Assembly (NCBI GenBank): GCA_902789555.1
Contig: CADAOF010000001.1
Location: 249,851-313,850, forward strand
Direction of reading: 5' to 3'
Length of the DNA stretch: 64,000 nt
Origin: an uncultured Lachnospiraceae bacterium
Lineage (GTDB): Bacteria; Bacillota; Clostridia; Lachnospirales; Lachnospiraceae
A program made the position numbers and the translations under genes. This document shows positions 45,522 through 56,649 of the stretch, in pieces. Every line of letters begins with the position of its first letter. Position 1 is the stretch's first letter. The notes beneath the pieces are model-generated. The model worked only from the letters and a program-made list of their open reading frames with translations. It had not been told where the DNA came from and did no database searches.

Positions 45522-46678
45522 TACTTGAACAGTCCCTTCTTCTTTTTCTCCGAACCGGAAAGCGTACCGCCGCAGGCACTGTCAAAGGCCTGCAGGGCTT
45601 CCTTCTGCTCCTTGTTCAGGCGGTCCGGGACCTGTACCATGAAAGTCACGTACTGGTCGCCCCGTTCGTTCCGGCGCGGTACGGGAACGCCTTTTCCGCG
45701 CAGGCGGATGCGGGTATTCGGCTGAGTCCCGGCGCGGAGTTCATACTCCACCGGGCCGTCGATCGTCTCTAGACGGATCGTATCGCCGAGCGCCGCCTGG
45801 GCAAACGAGATCGGGACGGAAGTATAGATGTCATATTCTTCGCGGCCGAAGCTCGGATGACTTGCCACGCGCACCTGCACGAGCAGATCTCCGCGTTCGC
45901 CGCCGTTCGTTCCGGGTTCGCCGTAGCCGGGCACGCGGATCCCCTCACCGTCATCAATACCGGCGGGGATGTCCGCCGTAACGGTCTTCTTGCGCGTAAC
46001 GTACCCCGTGCCGAAACACTTCGGGCACTTATCCTTGATGATCTTGCCGGCGCCGCCGCAGGACGGACAGCTCCGCTGGGTCTGGGCCATGCCGAAGATC
46101 GTGCGCTGCGTGAGCGTAACGACGCCCTTGCCGCCGCACTCCTTGCAGGTCACGGGACTCGTCCCGGGCTTGCAGCCGCTGCCGCCGCAGTTCGCGCAGG
46201 CATCCTTGTAATTGATCTCGACATCCTTTTTGACGCCCTTCATCGCTTCCATGAAAGTGATGCGGACGGTCGTCTTGACGTTCGCACCTCTCCTGGGGGC
46301 GTTGGGATTTGCACTCCGGCTGCTGCCGAAACCGCCGAATCCGCCGAAGGCACCGCCGAATGCGCCGCCGAAAAGGTCGCCGAACAGATCGCCGAACATG
46401 TCGGCATAATCTGCGCTGCTGTATTCAAATCCACCGGCACCGCCGCTGCCGTCAAAGGCAGACATGCCGTACTGGTCGTATTTCGCTCTCTTATCCGGAT
46501 CGCTCAGGACGGCATAAGCCTCCGAAGCTTCCTTGAACTTCGCCTCAGCGTCCTTATCTCCGGGATTCATGTCCGGATGGTACTTCTTTGCGAGGACACG
46601 GTAGGCCTTCTTCAGTTCTTCCTCCGTGGCCGTCTTCGAAACCCCTAAGACCTCGTAAAAGTCACGCTTTTCCGCCAT
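45521..46678 (-). CDS. dnaJ: Chaperone DnaJ (Hsp40)
   Basis: 385 residues: J domain with HPD at 34-36, Gly/Phe-rich linker (about 70-125; repeats of GGAFGG), four CxxCxGxG zinc repeats ([32 protein letters not shown]) and C-terminal substrate domains. Stimulates DnaK ATPase. A stem-loop separates it from dnaK by 102 bases, possibly lowering DnaJ relative to DnaK. Confidence 0.97.
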   Translation of the reverse strand: MAEKRDFYEVLGVSKTATEEELKKAYRVLAKKYHPDMNPGDKDAEAKFKEASEAYAVLSDPDKRAKYDQYGMSAFDGSGGAGGFEYSSADYADMFGDLFGDLFGGAFGGAFGGFGGFGSSRSANPNAPRRGANVKTTVRITFMEAMKGVKKDVEINYKDACANCGGSGCKPGTSPVTCKECGGKGVVTLTQRTIFGMAQTQRSCPSCGGAGKIIKDKCPKCFGTGYVTRKKTVTADIPAGIDDGEGIRVPGYGEPGTNGGERGDLLVQVRVASHPSFGREEYDIYTSVPISFAQAALGDTIRLETIDGPVEYELRAGTQPNTRIRLRGKGVPVPRRNERGDQYVTFMVQVPDRLNKEQKEALQAFDSACGGTLSGSEKKKKGLFK

Positions 46679-46717
46679 AGAGATCCCTCCTTGTTCTTTT
46701 CCGTTTTACACACCTTT

Positions 46718-46743
46718 GGGGAACGGCCCGAAAGCCGTTCCCC
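46718..46743 (-). other. Stem-loop in the dnaK-dnaJ gap
   Basis: Perfect 10-bp stem GGGGAACGGC / GCCGTTCCCC with a six-base loop and no T-run on the coding strand. Likely an RNA-processing or stability hairpin setting the DnaK/DnaJ ratio rather than a full terminator (inference). Confidence 0.65.
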
Positions 46744-46780
46744 GCGGTGCGAAGATCAGTGTTATTTATTCGTTATCGTT

Positions 46781-48697
<1,917 letters not shown>

Positions 48698-48712
48698 TTA
48701 TATGTTCAATCG

Positions 48713-49369
48713 CTAGTTCGCGACTTTTACCATGCTGTAGCGGATGACCGCGCCCTTCATCGTATAGCCCTTCTGGAGCTCTGCGGTCACGACGTTTTCC
48801 TCCTCGCCTTCGACTTCTTCGTGCATCACGGCGTAATGCAGGTTCGCATCAAAGGGCTTTCCGAGCGCTTCGATCGGCTTCACGTCCAGATCGTCCAGCT
48901 GCTTCATCAGCTGCTTGTAGACCTTGTCCATGCCTGCGGCAAAAGGCTCTGCCTTCTGCTCTTCGGTAAGGCCTGCGAGGCCTCTTTCGAAGCTGTCCAC
49001 GATCGGCAGGATCTTCAGAACCACGTCACGTGCGCCCATGTCGAACTGTGCTGCCTTTTCCTTATCCGTGCGTTTCCGGTAGTTGTCGAATTCGGCCATC
49101 TGGCGCTGGAGCCGGTCCGTCAGGAACGTGACCTGTTCCTCCTTCGCCTTCAGTTCCTTTTCGGCTTTTTCGGCACGGGTGTTTCGGAAGAATCTTCCTT
49201 TTTCCTTTTCTTCCTTTTCCGGTTTTTCATCCGCCTGCGTTTCCTCGGCGGTCACTGCCGGATCCTCTGCGGGAGCCGCATCCGCGGCCGCGCCGGAAGC
49301 CTCCGGGCTCATTTCCTCTTCGCGGATCTCTTCGTCTTCGGAAACTTTCTTTTCATTATCTTCTGACAA
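48713..49369 (-). CDS. grpE: Nucleotide exchange factor GrpE
   Basis: 218 residues. A long acidic, disordered N-terminus (about 1-70, Glu/Ala-rich) precedes the coiled coil (KAEKELKAKEEQVTFLTDRL), the FDNYRKRTDKEK signature and the C-terminal beta domain (AVMHEEVEGEEENVV). It releases ADP from DnaK. Starts 3 bases after hrcA. Confidence 0.96.
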   Translation of the reverse strand: MSEDNEKKVSEDEEIREEEMSPEASGAAADAAPAEDPAVTAEETQADEKPEKEEKEKGRFFRNTRAEKAEKELKAKEEQVTFLTDRLQRQMAEFDNYRKRTDKEKAAQFDMGARDVVLKILPIVDSFERGLAGLTEEQKAEPFAAGMDKVYKQLMKQLDDLDVKPIEALGKPFDANLHYAVMHEEVEGEEENVVTAELQKGYTMKGAVIRYSMVKVAN

Positions 49370-49372
49370 AGC

Positions 49373-50437
49373 TTATTCCTCCGGTTTCTTAAATATTCCG
49401 TCCAGCTGGTTCATGGTCGCCTTCAGGGTCTCCACGACCTTCTGGTAGTCCATGCGTCTCGGTCCGATGATGCCGATCTTGCCCTGCACGCCGTCGCCCA
49501 TCTGGTAGGTGGCGGTCACGACGCTGCAGTCTTTCATGGATTCCACCGGCACCTCGTCGCCGATGTAGACCTGAATGTCCTGCTTGCTGCCGTTCGGCGA
49601 AACGACGCCGAGCGCGGTACCGAGTTCCTTCTTTTCCTCCAGGACGTTGATCAGGTTGCTGATCTTCTCGTTGTCCGCAAGCTCCGGATATTTGAAGATG
49701 TTCGTCGCGCCGCTGGTGTAGACCGGCATGCTGTCTTCCTTATCGAAAGCAGCGGCTACGGCATCCAGTACGGCGGCAGCAGCATCGGCATTCTCGCCGG
49801 CCTCGTCCTTGATCTTGGTGATCAGCGGAAGGTTGATCTCTTCGATCGACAGGCCGTTCAGGTTGTTGTTCAGGCAGAAGTTCAGGCGGCTGAGCGCTTC
49901 CTGACCGATATCACTGCCGATATCCAGAATGTTGTTCTTCACGATATTTCCGTTCAGAACGATGACAGCGAGCAGCTTTCCGCCGCCCATCGCAGACAGC
50001 TGGATGAATTTCAGTTTGTTCTGCTTGTAATGCGGTCCGGTCACCATGGTGGTGTACTGCGTGTTCGCGGCAAGCACCTGTGCCATGCGCATCAGCATCT
50101 CTTCCACGCGGTCCATGCGCTTGCTGAGAAGCTGTTCCATGTGCGTCCCCGGGAGCTGTCCGCCCTCAGACGCCGTCAGGCCTGTTTCTTCATTCGTCAG
50201 CAGATGATCCACGTAGAGGCGGTATCCCTTATCGGTGGGCACGCGTCCGGCTGAAGTATGGGGCTGAACGATGAGACCCATTTCTTCCAGATCGGCCATT
50301 TCATTGCGGATCGTCGCCGGGGAGTAATTCAGATCATTCATTTTGGAGATCGTCCGGGAACCCACGGGTTCGCCGGTATCCTGATAGTTCTGAATGATAG
50401 CCAGCAGTATTTTCCGTTTTCTGTCGTCCAGTTCCAT
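49373..50437 (-). CDS. hrcA: Heat-inducible repressor HrcA
   Basis: 354 residues: winged-helix DNA-binding domain (LDDRKRKILLAIIQNYQDTG; NYSPATIRNEMADLEEMGLI) and the HrcA dimer and GAF-like domains. It represses the hrcA-grpE-dnaK-dnaJ operon by binding CIRCE. ATG at 50437 has AAGGAG upstream; an in-frame upstream ATG at 50473 falls inside CIRCE and adds 12 atypical residues, so it is rejected. Confidence 0.96.
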   Translation of the reverse strand: MELDDRKRKILLAIIQNYQDTGEPVGSRTISKMNDLNYSPATIRNEMADLEEMGLIVQPHTSAGRVPTDKGYRLYVDHLLTNEETGLTASEGGQLPGTHMEQLLSKRMDRVEEMLMRMAQVLAANTQYTTMVTGPHYKQNKLKFIQLSAMGGGKLLAVIVLNGNIVKNNILDIGSDIGQEALSRLNFCLNNNLNGLSIEEINLPLITKIKDEAGENADAAAAVLDAVAAAFDKEDSMPVYTSGATNIFKYPELADNEKISNLINVLEEKKELGTALGVVSPNGSKQDIQVYIGDEVPVESMKDCSVVTATYQMGDGVQGKIGIIGPRRMDYQKVVETLKATMNQLDGIFKKPEE

Positions 50438-50456
50438 GACCCTTCTCCTTACCGTG

Positions 50457-50483
50457 TTAGCACTCAAACGCATAGAGTGCTAA
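50457..50483. promoter_or_regulatory. CIRCE operator
   Basis: Perfect TTAGCACTC (50457-50465), N9, GAGTGCTAA (50475-50483): the full consensus HrcA operator. It lies just after the predicted transcription start and 20 bases before hrcA. Confidence 0.97.
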
Positions 50484-50494
50484 CATCTGTGTAT

Positions 50495-50523
50495 AACATA
50501 ACACCCTCTTCGGTCTTTGTCAA
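50495..50523 (-). promoter_or_regulatory. Heat-shock operon promoter
   Basis: Minus-strand TTGACA (50518-50523), 17-base spacer, TATGTT (50495-50500): a vegetative promoter with CIRCE placed immediately downstream. Confidence 0.8.
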
Positions 50524-50577
50524 CGGATTTATGCTTTTTTTATGGAATATTTTTTCGCTGTTTCGCATCAGTCCGGC

Positions 50578-50605
50578 TTGACTTGCCGGCGGGGGATTTT
50601 ATAAT
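50578..50605 (+). promoter_or_regulatory. Promoter of the D-2-hydroxyacid dehydrogenase gene
   Basis: TTGACT (50578-50583), 16-base spacer, TATAAT (50600-50605); the start site is near 50612 and the leader about 29 bases. Confidence 0.75.
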
Positions 50606-50640
50606 GATTGAATAGATGAAAACACGAACGGAGGTTTCTG

Positions 50641-51591
50641 ATGCTGAAACTCGTACTGCTTGACTGCGAAAGCATTGGCCTTGACATCTCCATGGACGCA
50701 TTCCGCGCCTACGGTGAACTTGTCATTTATCCGAGCACCGCTCCCGACGAGATCGCCGGGCGTGTCCGGGATGCCGATGTCGTCCTGACCAACAAATGCC
50801 GCCTGAACGCGTCCAATCTGGCTGAAGCCGAAAAGCTGAAGCTGATCTGCATTGCAGCGACCGGTTTTGACAATATCGACGTAGCCTGGTGCCGCGAAAA
50901 AGGCGTTGCCGTCTGCAACGTCAAAGGCTACTCCACCGACTGCGTCGCCCAGCTGACCGTGGCCATGGCACTGTCCCTCGCCATGCATCTGCCCGAATAC
51001 GGCCGCTATGTTTCGGACGGCAGTTATACTGCGTCCGGCCGCTTCAACCAGCTCTCCCCCGCCTTTCACGAACTGCGCGGCAAGACCTGGGGCATCGTCG
51101 GTGCCGGCAACATCGGCATGCAGGTCGCACGTGTCGCGGAAGCGCTCGGCTGCCGCGTGATCGTATACCAGCGCCACCCGAACAGCTTCTATCCGACCGT
51201 CTCGCTCGAAGAACTGTGCCTCTCCGCAGACATCATTTCCCTGCACGTTCCGCTCAACGATTCGACGCGGGGACTGATCGGCGCGCGCCAGATCGAACTC
51301 ATGAAGGACGGCGTCATGCTGATCAATGTCGCCCGCGGCGCGGTCACCGATGAAAAGGCTGTCGCCATGGCGGTCGAATCCGGGCGGATCGGTGCTTTCG
51401 CCTGCGACGTTTACAGCACGGAGCCTTTCCCGGAAACGCATCCCTTCTACGCTATCAAGGATAAGCCCGGCGTACTGCTTACCCCGCACATGGCCTGGGG
51501 CGGCGTAGAAACGCGCATCCGCCTGATCCGCGAGATGGCGGACAATATCAAAGCCTTCCTCGAAGGCGAACGGAGGAACCGCGTCGACTGA
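50641..51591 (+). CDS. D-2-hydroxyacid dehydrogenase, NAD(P)-dependent
   Basis: 316 residues of the D-isomer dehydrogenase family, reducing 2-oxoacids such as hydroxypyruvate or glyoxylate. The nucleotide-binding GIVGAGNIGMQVARVAEALG (about 152-171) is intact, as are the catalytic Arg (INVARGAVTD), Glu (DVYSTEPFP) and His (LTPHMAWGG). ATG at 50641 follows ACGGAGG. Single gene with promoter and terminator, divergent from the heat-shock operon. Exact substrate unresolved. Confidence 0.93.
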   Translation: MLKLVLLDCESIGLDISMDAFRAYGELVIYPSTAPDEIAGRVRDADVVLTNKCRLNASNLAEAEKLKLICIAATGFDNIDVAWCREKGVAVCNVKGYSTDCVAQLTVAMALSLAMHLPEYGRYVSDGSYTASGRFNQLSPAFHELRGKTWGIVGAGNIGMQVARVAEALGCRVIVYQRHPNSFYPTVSLEELCLSADIISLHVPLNDSTRGLIGARQIELMKDGVMLINVARGAVTDEKAVAMAVESGRIGAFACDVYSTEPFPETHPFYAIKDKPGVLLTPHMAWGGVETRIRLIREMADNIKAFLEGERRNRVD

Positions 51592-51626
51592 CACCCTCTT
51601 CATGCAGGGCAGATCCCGGCATAAAC

Positions 51627-51658
51627 AAAAAAACTGCGGCAGCATGCCGCAGTTTTTT
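51627..51658. terminator. Bidirectional terminator after the dehydrogenase gene
   Basis: ACTGCGGCA-GCA-TGCCGCAGT hairpin with A and T runs on the two sides, between the converging dehydrogenase and amidase genes. Confidence 0.93.
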
Positions 51659-51672
51659 GATATCGGTCTTTC

Positions 51673-52680
51673 CTAACGGTTCTTCGGAGCTCTCGTACTG
51701 AGGAACTCATCCACGCCGTCCGCCATGCCGAGCGCAAGCAGCATCTGGTAGGCGCTGTCCTGCAGTTTGGCATCCTCCTCCTGATTCGTCATGAATCCCA
51801 TTTCGATCAGCCCTGCAGGGACCTTGCACCAGTTGATGCCCGAGTAGGCATCGCTTTCAACAAGGCCGGCGTTCCGGCCGCCCGTCCTTGCTACCATATG
51901 ATCCAGCAGGCACTTGTTCAGGGCTTTCGCTTCATCATGCAGGGCGCCGTTGTACGGATTGCCGGGTGTCTGATAATAGATGCTGATGCCTTGAACGGAA
52001 GCGTTGTCGTTGCCGTTGCAGTGGATCCGAAGGAAGGCGTCGGCATTCACGCCATTGGCGATCTCCGCGCGCTCGATATTGCTGATGTCAACGTTGTGGC
52101 CGGTCCTCGTCATGATCACCGTGTAGCCGCGTTTGATAAGTTCTTCCCTGAGTTTCAGCGCCACCTCGAGATTGACCTGGTATTCCGCCCTGCCGCCGAA
52201 ACGGCTGGCCGTGCCGCTGCTCACCTTGGCCTTGGTTTCCGACGCACCGGGTCCGACCGGTTCCTGCGCATTATTGCCCTTTGCCTGATGACCCGGATCG
52301 ATCACGATCACATAGCCGTTCGTGCCTTCCGTCCGGAAATTGGTCACGTCGGCAGGGACATCCGGCACTGAAGGCTGAGGCCCGGTCGGCTGCGCAGTCG
52401 AAGGTTCGGTCGGTTCTGCCGCAGTCGAGATCGTCGGAGCTGACGTTTCTTCCGTGGAAGGGACCGGAGCTTCGGTCGCCTTCGTCGTATCCGGCACTGT
52501 CGGATCCGCTGACGGGGAAGGCGCAGCAGTACCCGTAGGGAGGCTTGAATCCGGACCGATGACCGGAAGGGTCGCCGGCTCAGCCGTGGAGACTTTCGGA
52601 TCGCCGGAACAGCCCGCCGCCCCCAGCATTACTGCTGCGGCGCAGAGGCTGCTCAGGACAAGTCTTATCACACGTTTCAT
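51673..52680 (-). CDS. N-acetylmuramoyl-L-alanine amidase lipoprotein
   Basis: 335 residues: signal peptide with lipobox ending at Cys24 (LGAAGC), a Pro/Thr/Ser/Glu-rich spacer (about 28-112) that would cross the wall, and an Amidase_3 zinc domain (about 125-330) with IDPGHQ, the YQVNLEVALKLREEL Glu and FLRIHCNGN. Cleaves the amide bond between MurNAc and the stem peptide. Overlaps the rluD-type gene by four bases, at the end of the sepF-lspA unit; that unit also encodes LspA, needed to mature this lipoprotein. Confidence 0.92.
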   Translation of the reverse strand: MKRVIRLVLSSLCAAAVMLGAAGCSGDPKVSTAEPATLPVIGPDSSLPTGTAAPSPSADPTVPDTTKATEAPVPSTEETSAPTISTAAEPTEPSTAQPTGPQPSVPDVPADVTNFRTEGTNGYVIVIDPGHQAKGNNAQEPVGPGASETKAKVSSGTASRFGGRAEYQVNLEVALKLREELIKRGYTVIMTRTGHNVDISNIERAEIANGVNADAFLRIHCNGNDNASVQGISIYYQTPGNPYNGALHDEAKALNKCLLDHMVARTGGRNAGLVESDAYSGINWCKVPAGLIEMGFMTNQEEDAKLQDSAYQMLLALGMADGVDEFLSTRAPKNR

Positions 52681-53597
52681 GTTTCGCTCCTTAATTTCGC
52701 GATGACCTTCTGCATGTCTTCCGGCATCGCGGCGGTAAATTCAAGATAATCGCCGGTCTTCGGATGGACGAAACCGATGACCGCGGCGTGAAGGCACTGG
52801 CCTTCCGTGCCCCACTTTACTGGCGCCGCGCCGTAAAGTACGTCGCCGAGCAGCGGATGGCCCAGGCTCGCCATGTGTACCCGGATCTGATGCGTCCTTC
52901 CGGTCTCGAGCCGGCATTCGATCAGCGTATGGCGGGCAAAACGTTCCAGCACCTTATAATGCGTGACCGCGTGTTTTCCGTTCTCTTCGTCGGGCGCCAT
53001 CCGCAGGCGGTTCCTCTTATCGCGTCCGATCGGACGGTCGACGGTCCCTTCGTCTTCCTGAAGCCGCCCCTGCACCACGGCGAGGTAACGTCTCGTCACG
53101 CTGTGCTCCTTCAGCTGCGCTGCGAGGCTCTGATGCGCCGCGTCATTCTTGGCGATCATGATGAGGCCTGTCGTATCGCGGTCGATCCGGTGGACGATCC
53201 CTGGCCGCAGCACGCCGTTGATCCCGGAGAGCTGCCCGCCGCAGTGGAAAAGCACCGCGTTCACCAGGGTTCCCGATGAATGTCCCGCAGCAGGATGCAC
53301 CACCATGCCGCGCGGCTTGTTGACCACCAGGACGTCTCCGTCCTCGTAGACGATGTCAAGAGGGATGTCCTCCGCAGGGACCTCGAGCGGCTTCAGATCC
53401 GGCAGATCCACGCTGATCTCCTCTTCACCGCTCAGCTTATAACTTCTCTTAACGCTTTTCCCGCCGACCGCAACGCGCCCTTCGTCGATGAGTTTTGCCG
53501 CATAACTGCGAGAAAACCCCTCCGAATACTCGGAGAGGTAAACATCCAGGCGTTTGCCGGTATCGGCAAGTTCTGTCATCAGCGTCAGCGTCGCCAT
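52677..53597 (-). CDS. rluD: RluD-family 23S rRNA pseudouridine synthase
   Basis: 306 residues: N-terminal S4 domain (RLDVYLSEYSEGFSRSYAAK) and a catalytic domain with the key Asp in GIVHRIDRDTTGLIMIAKN (about 135-153). Family members modify helix 69 of 23S rRNA. Overlaps lspA by 13 bases, the widespread lspA-rluD pairing. Confidence 0.94.
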   Translation of the reverse strand: MATLTLMTELADTGKRLDVYLSEYSEGFSRSYAAKLIDEGRVAVGGKSVKRSYKLSGEEEISVDLPDLKPLEVPAEDIPLDIVYEDGDVLVVNKPRGMVVHPAAGHSSGTLVNAVLFHCGGQLSGINGVLRPGIVHRIDRDTTGLIMIAKNDAAHQSLAAQLKEHSVTRRYLAVVQGRLQEDEGTVDRPIGRDKRNRLRMAPDEENGKHAVTHYKVLERFARHTLIECRLETGRTHQIRVHMASLGHPLLGDVLYGAAPVKWGTEGQCLHAAVIGFVHPKTGDYLEFTAAMPEDMQKVIAKLRSET

Positions 53598-54094
53598 AAA
53601 CGGATCTCTTTCAGTTCATCCTCTTTGTAATGAAATACCAGCAGGAACGCAAGGAACACGGCCGTCCAGGTGATGTAGCAGTCAGCAAGGTTAAAGACCG
53701 GAAACGACATGAACCTAAGTTCCAGAAAGTCGACCACGAAACCCTGCCGTGCCCGGTCGATGAAATTTCCGACAGCTCCGGCGAAAATGAACAGCACGCA
53801 GACGGACAGCGGCCTGAAGCGCTTCGTATCCGGGATCCTGACATAAGTCCAGACCAGGAAAAGGCAGATCAGGACCGTGATCACGATGAAGAGCACGCGC
53901 TGTCCCTGCAGCAGGCCGAAGGACATGCCGCGGTTTTCCACATATGAAAGCCCCAGCACGCCCGGGATGAGTTCCTTAGGGCTTGCCCCCTTCAGATCCC
54001 GGACAGCCAGCACCTTCGAAAACTGATCTGCTGCAATCAGAAAGAGCGGGAGAATGATCCCCCGCAGTAAATGTTTCAGTGAAATGTTTTTCAT
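53585..54094 (-). CDS. lspA: Signal peptidase II (prolipoprotein)
   Basis: 169-residue aspartic membrane protease that cuts lipoprotein signal peptides. Four hydrophobic segments; the catalytic aspartates lie in GAVGNFIDRARQGFVVDF and PVFNLADCYI. Substrates in this window include the PPIase, DUF4349 and amidase lipoproteins. Six bases downstream of sepF. Confidence 0.95.
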   Translation of the reverse strand: MKNISLKHLLRGIILPLFLIAADQFSKVLAVRDLKGASPKELIPGVLGLSYVENRGMSFGLLQGQRVLFIVITVLICLFLVWTYVRIPDTKRFRPLSVCVLFIFAGAVGNFIDRARQGFVVDFLELRFMSFPVFNLADCYITWTAVFLAFLLVFHYKEDELKEIRLWRR

Positions 54095-54100
54095 GCCGGA

Positions 54101-54658
54101 TCAGCGGACAGCATTGCCGCCCGTCATGCTCTGAAATTCACCGGTCAACTCAATATTGCTCGGCGTGATGATGAAGATATAGGACGAGATCTTCTGCAGG
54201 TTGCCGTCAATGGAATAGCAGGAGCCGGAAGAAAAGTCGATGATCCTCTGGGCAAGATCGACCTGTACGCCTTCCAGATTGATGACGACGGCACGGCCGG
54301 ACAGCAGCATGTCGCAGATGTCACGGGCATCGTCCATCGACGTCGGACGGATCATGTTGACTTCCATGCCGGCGCGGGCAGGCGCGGTGCGCATCGGTGC
54401 GGTGCGGGCATAGTTCCTGGCGGGACGGGGACGTTCAACGACCGCCGGTTCCTCCGCTTCCTCTTCCTCTTCGCGTTCTTCTTCTCTCGGCTGTCTGCGC
54501 GAGAAAAAGCTCTTTCTCGGTTTTGCAGGCTCCGGTTCGGGTTCTTCCTCGTACTCTTCTTCCTCTGCAGGAGCCTCTTCGGTCAGTTCTTCCTCTTCGT
54601 CTTCGGCGTCATCGTACAACTTCATGGAATCCAGAAATTTATCGAAAATGTTGGCCAT
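54101..54658 (-). CDS. sepF: Cell division protein SepF
   Basis: 185 residues: N-terminal amphipathic membrane-binding segment (MANIFDKFLDSMKLYD), a long acidic Glu/Pro/Arg linker (about 20-85), and the DUF552 core (MIRPTSMDDARDICDMLLSG; FSSGSCYSIDGNLQKIS). It tethers and bundles FtsZ at the septum. ATG at 54658 follows GGGGGAGG. First gene of sepF-lspA-rluD-amidase with its own promoter. Confidence 0.95.
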   Translation of the reverse strand: MANIFDKFLDSMKLYDDAEDEEEELTEEAPAEEEEYEEEPEPEPAKPRKSFFSRRQPREEEREEEEEAEEPAVVERPRPARNYARTAPMRTAPARAGMEVNMIRPTSMDDARDICDMLLSGRAVVINLEGVQVDLAQRIIDFSSGSCYSIDGNLQKISSYIFIITPSNIELTGEFQSMTGGNAVR

Positions 54659-54694
54659 AGTTCCTCCCCCAAACACAGGTATTTCATTTCATTT

Positions 54695-54723
54695 ATTATC
54701 CCCGATTTATTACCGCTTGTCAA
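54695..54723 (-). promoter_or_regulatory. sepF operon promoter
   Basis: Minus-strand TTGACA (54718-54723), 17-base spacer, GATAAT (54695-54700). The leader is about 30 bases. Confidence 0.75.
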
Positions 54724-54771
54724 GGACGTTGCCCGGAAAAAAGGCAGTTTTTTACGCCGCGTCAGCATGCT

Positions 54772-56181
54772 TTACTGCAGGATCTGCCCGGACTTGTATC
54801 CGGCGGCATTCAGCAGGATCGTGTCGTATGCCGAGACCCCGTTCCGGACGTTCTGCGCCGAAAGCACGTAGTCATCGCTCTCGGCAACGATCACGACCGG
54901 ACAGAACTCGGTAAAGCCCTTGCTGATCTTGAAGACACCGTCCAGCTCGGCGGTCAGACGCACCGTATAGCGTTCAGCCGAGTCGGGTCTCGCCAGGATC
55001 GTTCCTCCCGCAAAGGCCGTCTGCGAAACGTAGTAATACTTCTCGTCCTCAAAAACGACGTCTGCCTTTACGGTCTGCACGTTTTCACGGCCGTCATCGT
55101 AATTAACCTGAATGAAACCGGCGTCCGTCAGGTATTCCCTCGGGATCATGCAGAACGACTCTTTGGTCAGCGCCGTCTTCGGCAGCTTATAGCCGTTCTC
55201 TTCGGTCCTGCGGATCCGGATCATCGTATAGCGGTCCGAAATGAAGCGGATAAGGTACCGGCCGAGATCGAGTTTCAGATAATAAGCGCCGTCCGCACCC
55301 GTAACGACCGATGCAGCGGCTGTCGTGTTCAGACCGTTCTTCAGGAACGTCACGCCGAGAGCCGTCACCTTGCCGTATTCTGCTGCTTCTTCCGCCGTGA
55401 GCGGTACGCCCAGCGACCAGGCTTCCGAAGTGACTGTCTTATAGAGAAAATCTCCGGCAGCCACGAGGTCCTGCGTCGTTTCGCGGGAATACTTCGCGGT
55501 ATCGAAATCTGCCGCCGTCAGATCTTTCACGGTCTTGGTTTCGTATCCGTCCCTGTAGTAAGTGACCATTCCGGTCGCCGTGCATTCGCTCACGTGGAAA
55601 AAGTCCGCGGCCGGCGTGCCGGCAAGGATCTCGCCGTACAGTTCGGATACGCTGTTTTCCAGTACGGCTGAGCGAAGCATGCTTTTCCGTTCATACACGG
55701 AAGAGAAATTCATTCCCCGGTAGGAGTCCGACAGTTCCTTCAGCGCCGTTTTCAGGCGCAGCTGTTCCTCCTTCGTCAGTTCCCTCTCCGTCATGGCTTC
55801 ACGGATCTGTGCACTGTACGTACCGATCTCATCCACGCTTGCGATATCTACACCGACCGAAACACGTCCGCCTTCCTGCACGTAAAGGTCCACATAGCCG
55901 GCGTGTTCCGCCTCGGTCACGTCCTCCTGCCGCAGAATGATCGCCTGATAGGACAGGTCCTCCGAAAGTGGGCCGGGCATGGCCACCTGGAAGGTCGTAT
56001 AGTTATCTCTTGCGGCAAAGTGGATCAGGGAATAGATCAGATAAAGAAAAATAAAGATGAAGATGACGAGGCCGATGTTGATGTTTATTCCATGCCGAAA
56101 AGGAAGGATCCTTGCCCCTTCCTTTTCAACGGTCCCGCTCCCGCGGGCATTCATCATTTTCTTTGACCGGCTTCGGTTCAA
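54772..56181 (-). CDS. HlyD-like membrane protein encoded next to sepF
   Basis: 469 residues: basic cytosolic N-terminus, one membrane helix (about 33-55; GININIGLVIFIFIFLYLIY), then a large outside region beginning with a biotinyl-lipoyl-like half-motif (ILRQEDVTEAEHAGYVDLYV, then VQEGGRVSVGVDIASV) as in HlyD/RND adaptors, a helical hairpin, and beta-rich C-terminal domains. No partner ABC exporter or channel is encoded nearby, so a transport role is uncertain. Similar proteins occur beside sepF in other Clostridia, suggesting an envelope or division role (inference). Follows the small P-loop gene with a 9-base gap. Confidence 0.75.
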   Translation of the reverse strand: MNRSRSKKMMNARGSGTVEKEGARILPFRHGININIGLVIFIFIFLYLIYSLIHFAARDNYTTFQVAMPGPLSEDLSYQAIILRQEDVTEAEHAGYVDLYVQEGGRVSVGVDIASVDEIGTYSAQIREAMTERELTKEEQLRLKTALKELSDSYRGMNFSSVYERKSMLRSAVLENSVSELYGEILAGTPAADFFHVSECTATGMVTYYRDGYETKTVKDLTAADFDTAKYSRETTQDLVAAGDFLYKTVTSEAWSLGVPLTAEEAAEYGKVTALGVTFLKNGLNTTAAASVVTGADGAYYLKLDLGRYLIRFISDRYTMIRIRRTEENGYKLPKTALTKESFCMIPREYLTDAGFIQVNYDDGRENVQTVKADVVFEDEKYYYVSQTAFAGGTILARPDSAERYTVRLTAELDGVFKISKGFTEFCPVVIVAESDDYVLSAQNVRNGVSAYDTILLNAAGYKSGQILQ

Positions 56182-56190
56182 CGTCTCTCC

Positions 56191-56616
56191 TTAAAGCGAA
56201 ATCGTCACGAAACCGCGTGCGGATTCCGGCAGTTCGTCCTTATCCAGGGAAACGGACAGAATGAACTTGATGCCGTATTTTTCGCTGAGCGTATCGACTT
56301 CCTTAATGGCTTTTTCGAGTTCTTCCCCATGTTCTTCCAGGGCAGCGATCGTCAGGAAACTGTCAAGATAAATCTCTTCAAGGTCGTGGTCCTGAGAAAT
56401 GATGCCGCACAAAAAGCCAAGGAACGCATCCAGAGACTCGATCGGGAAATCAAACACGTTGATCAGGCGGATCTTGCGATCCAGCTCAAACATGTGCTTG
56501 ACGTTTTTATCGAGAAAGACGATAGTGCCTTTTGCCCCGGCCATCGAGGCGTTGGCCATCTCCAGAAGGTATTTTGTTTTGCCTTTGCCTTTTCTGCCGG
56601 CGATGATCTGAACCAT
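56191..56616 (-). CDS. Small P-loop NTPase-like protein
   Basis: 141 residues with a Walker A near the start (IIAGRKGKGKTKYLLEMANA, about 4-23) and a possible Walker B in LEEIYLDSFLTIAAL. The rest is a short RecA-like core without partner domains. ATG at 56616 is chosen because GGGGGA precedes it and the Walker motif sits near the N-terminus; an upstream in-frame ATG lies beside the -10 box. First gene of a two-gene unit with the HlyD-like gene. Function unknown. Confidence 0.72.
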   Translation of the reverse strand: MVQIIAGRKGKGKTKYLLEMANASMAGAKGTIVFLDKNVKHMFELDRKIRLINVFDFPIESLDAFLGFLCGIISQDHDLEEIYLDSFLTIAALEEHGEELEKAIKEVDTLSEKYGIKFILSVSLDKDELPESARGFVTISL

Positions 56617-56649
56617 GGTATGGATCCCCCTATGCTGTTTTTCATTTTG

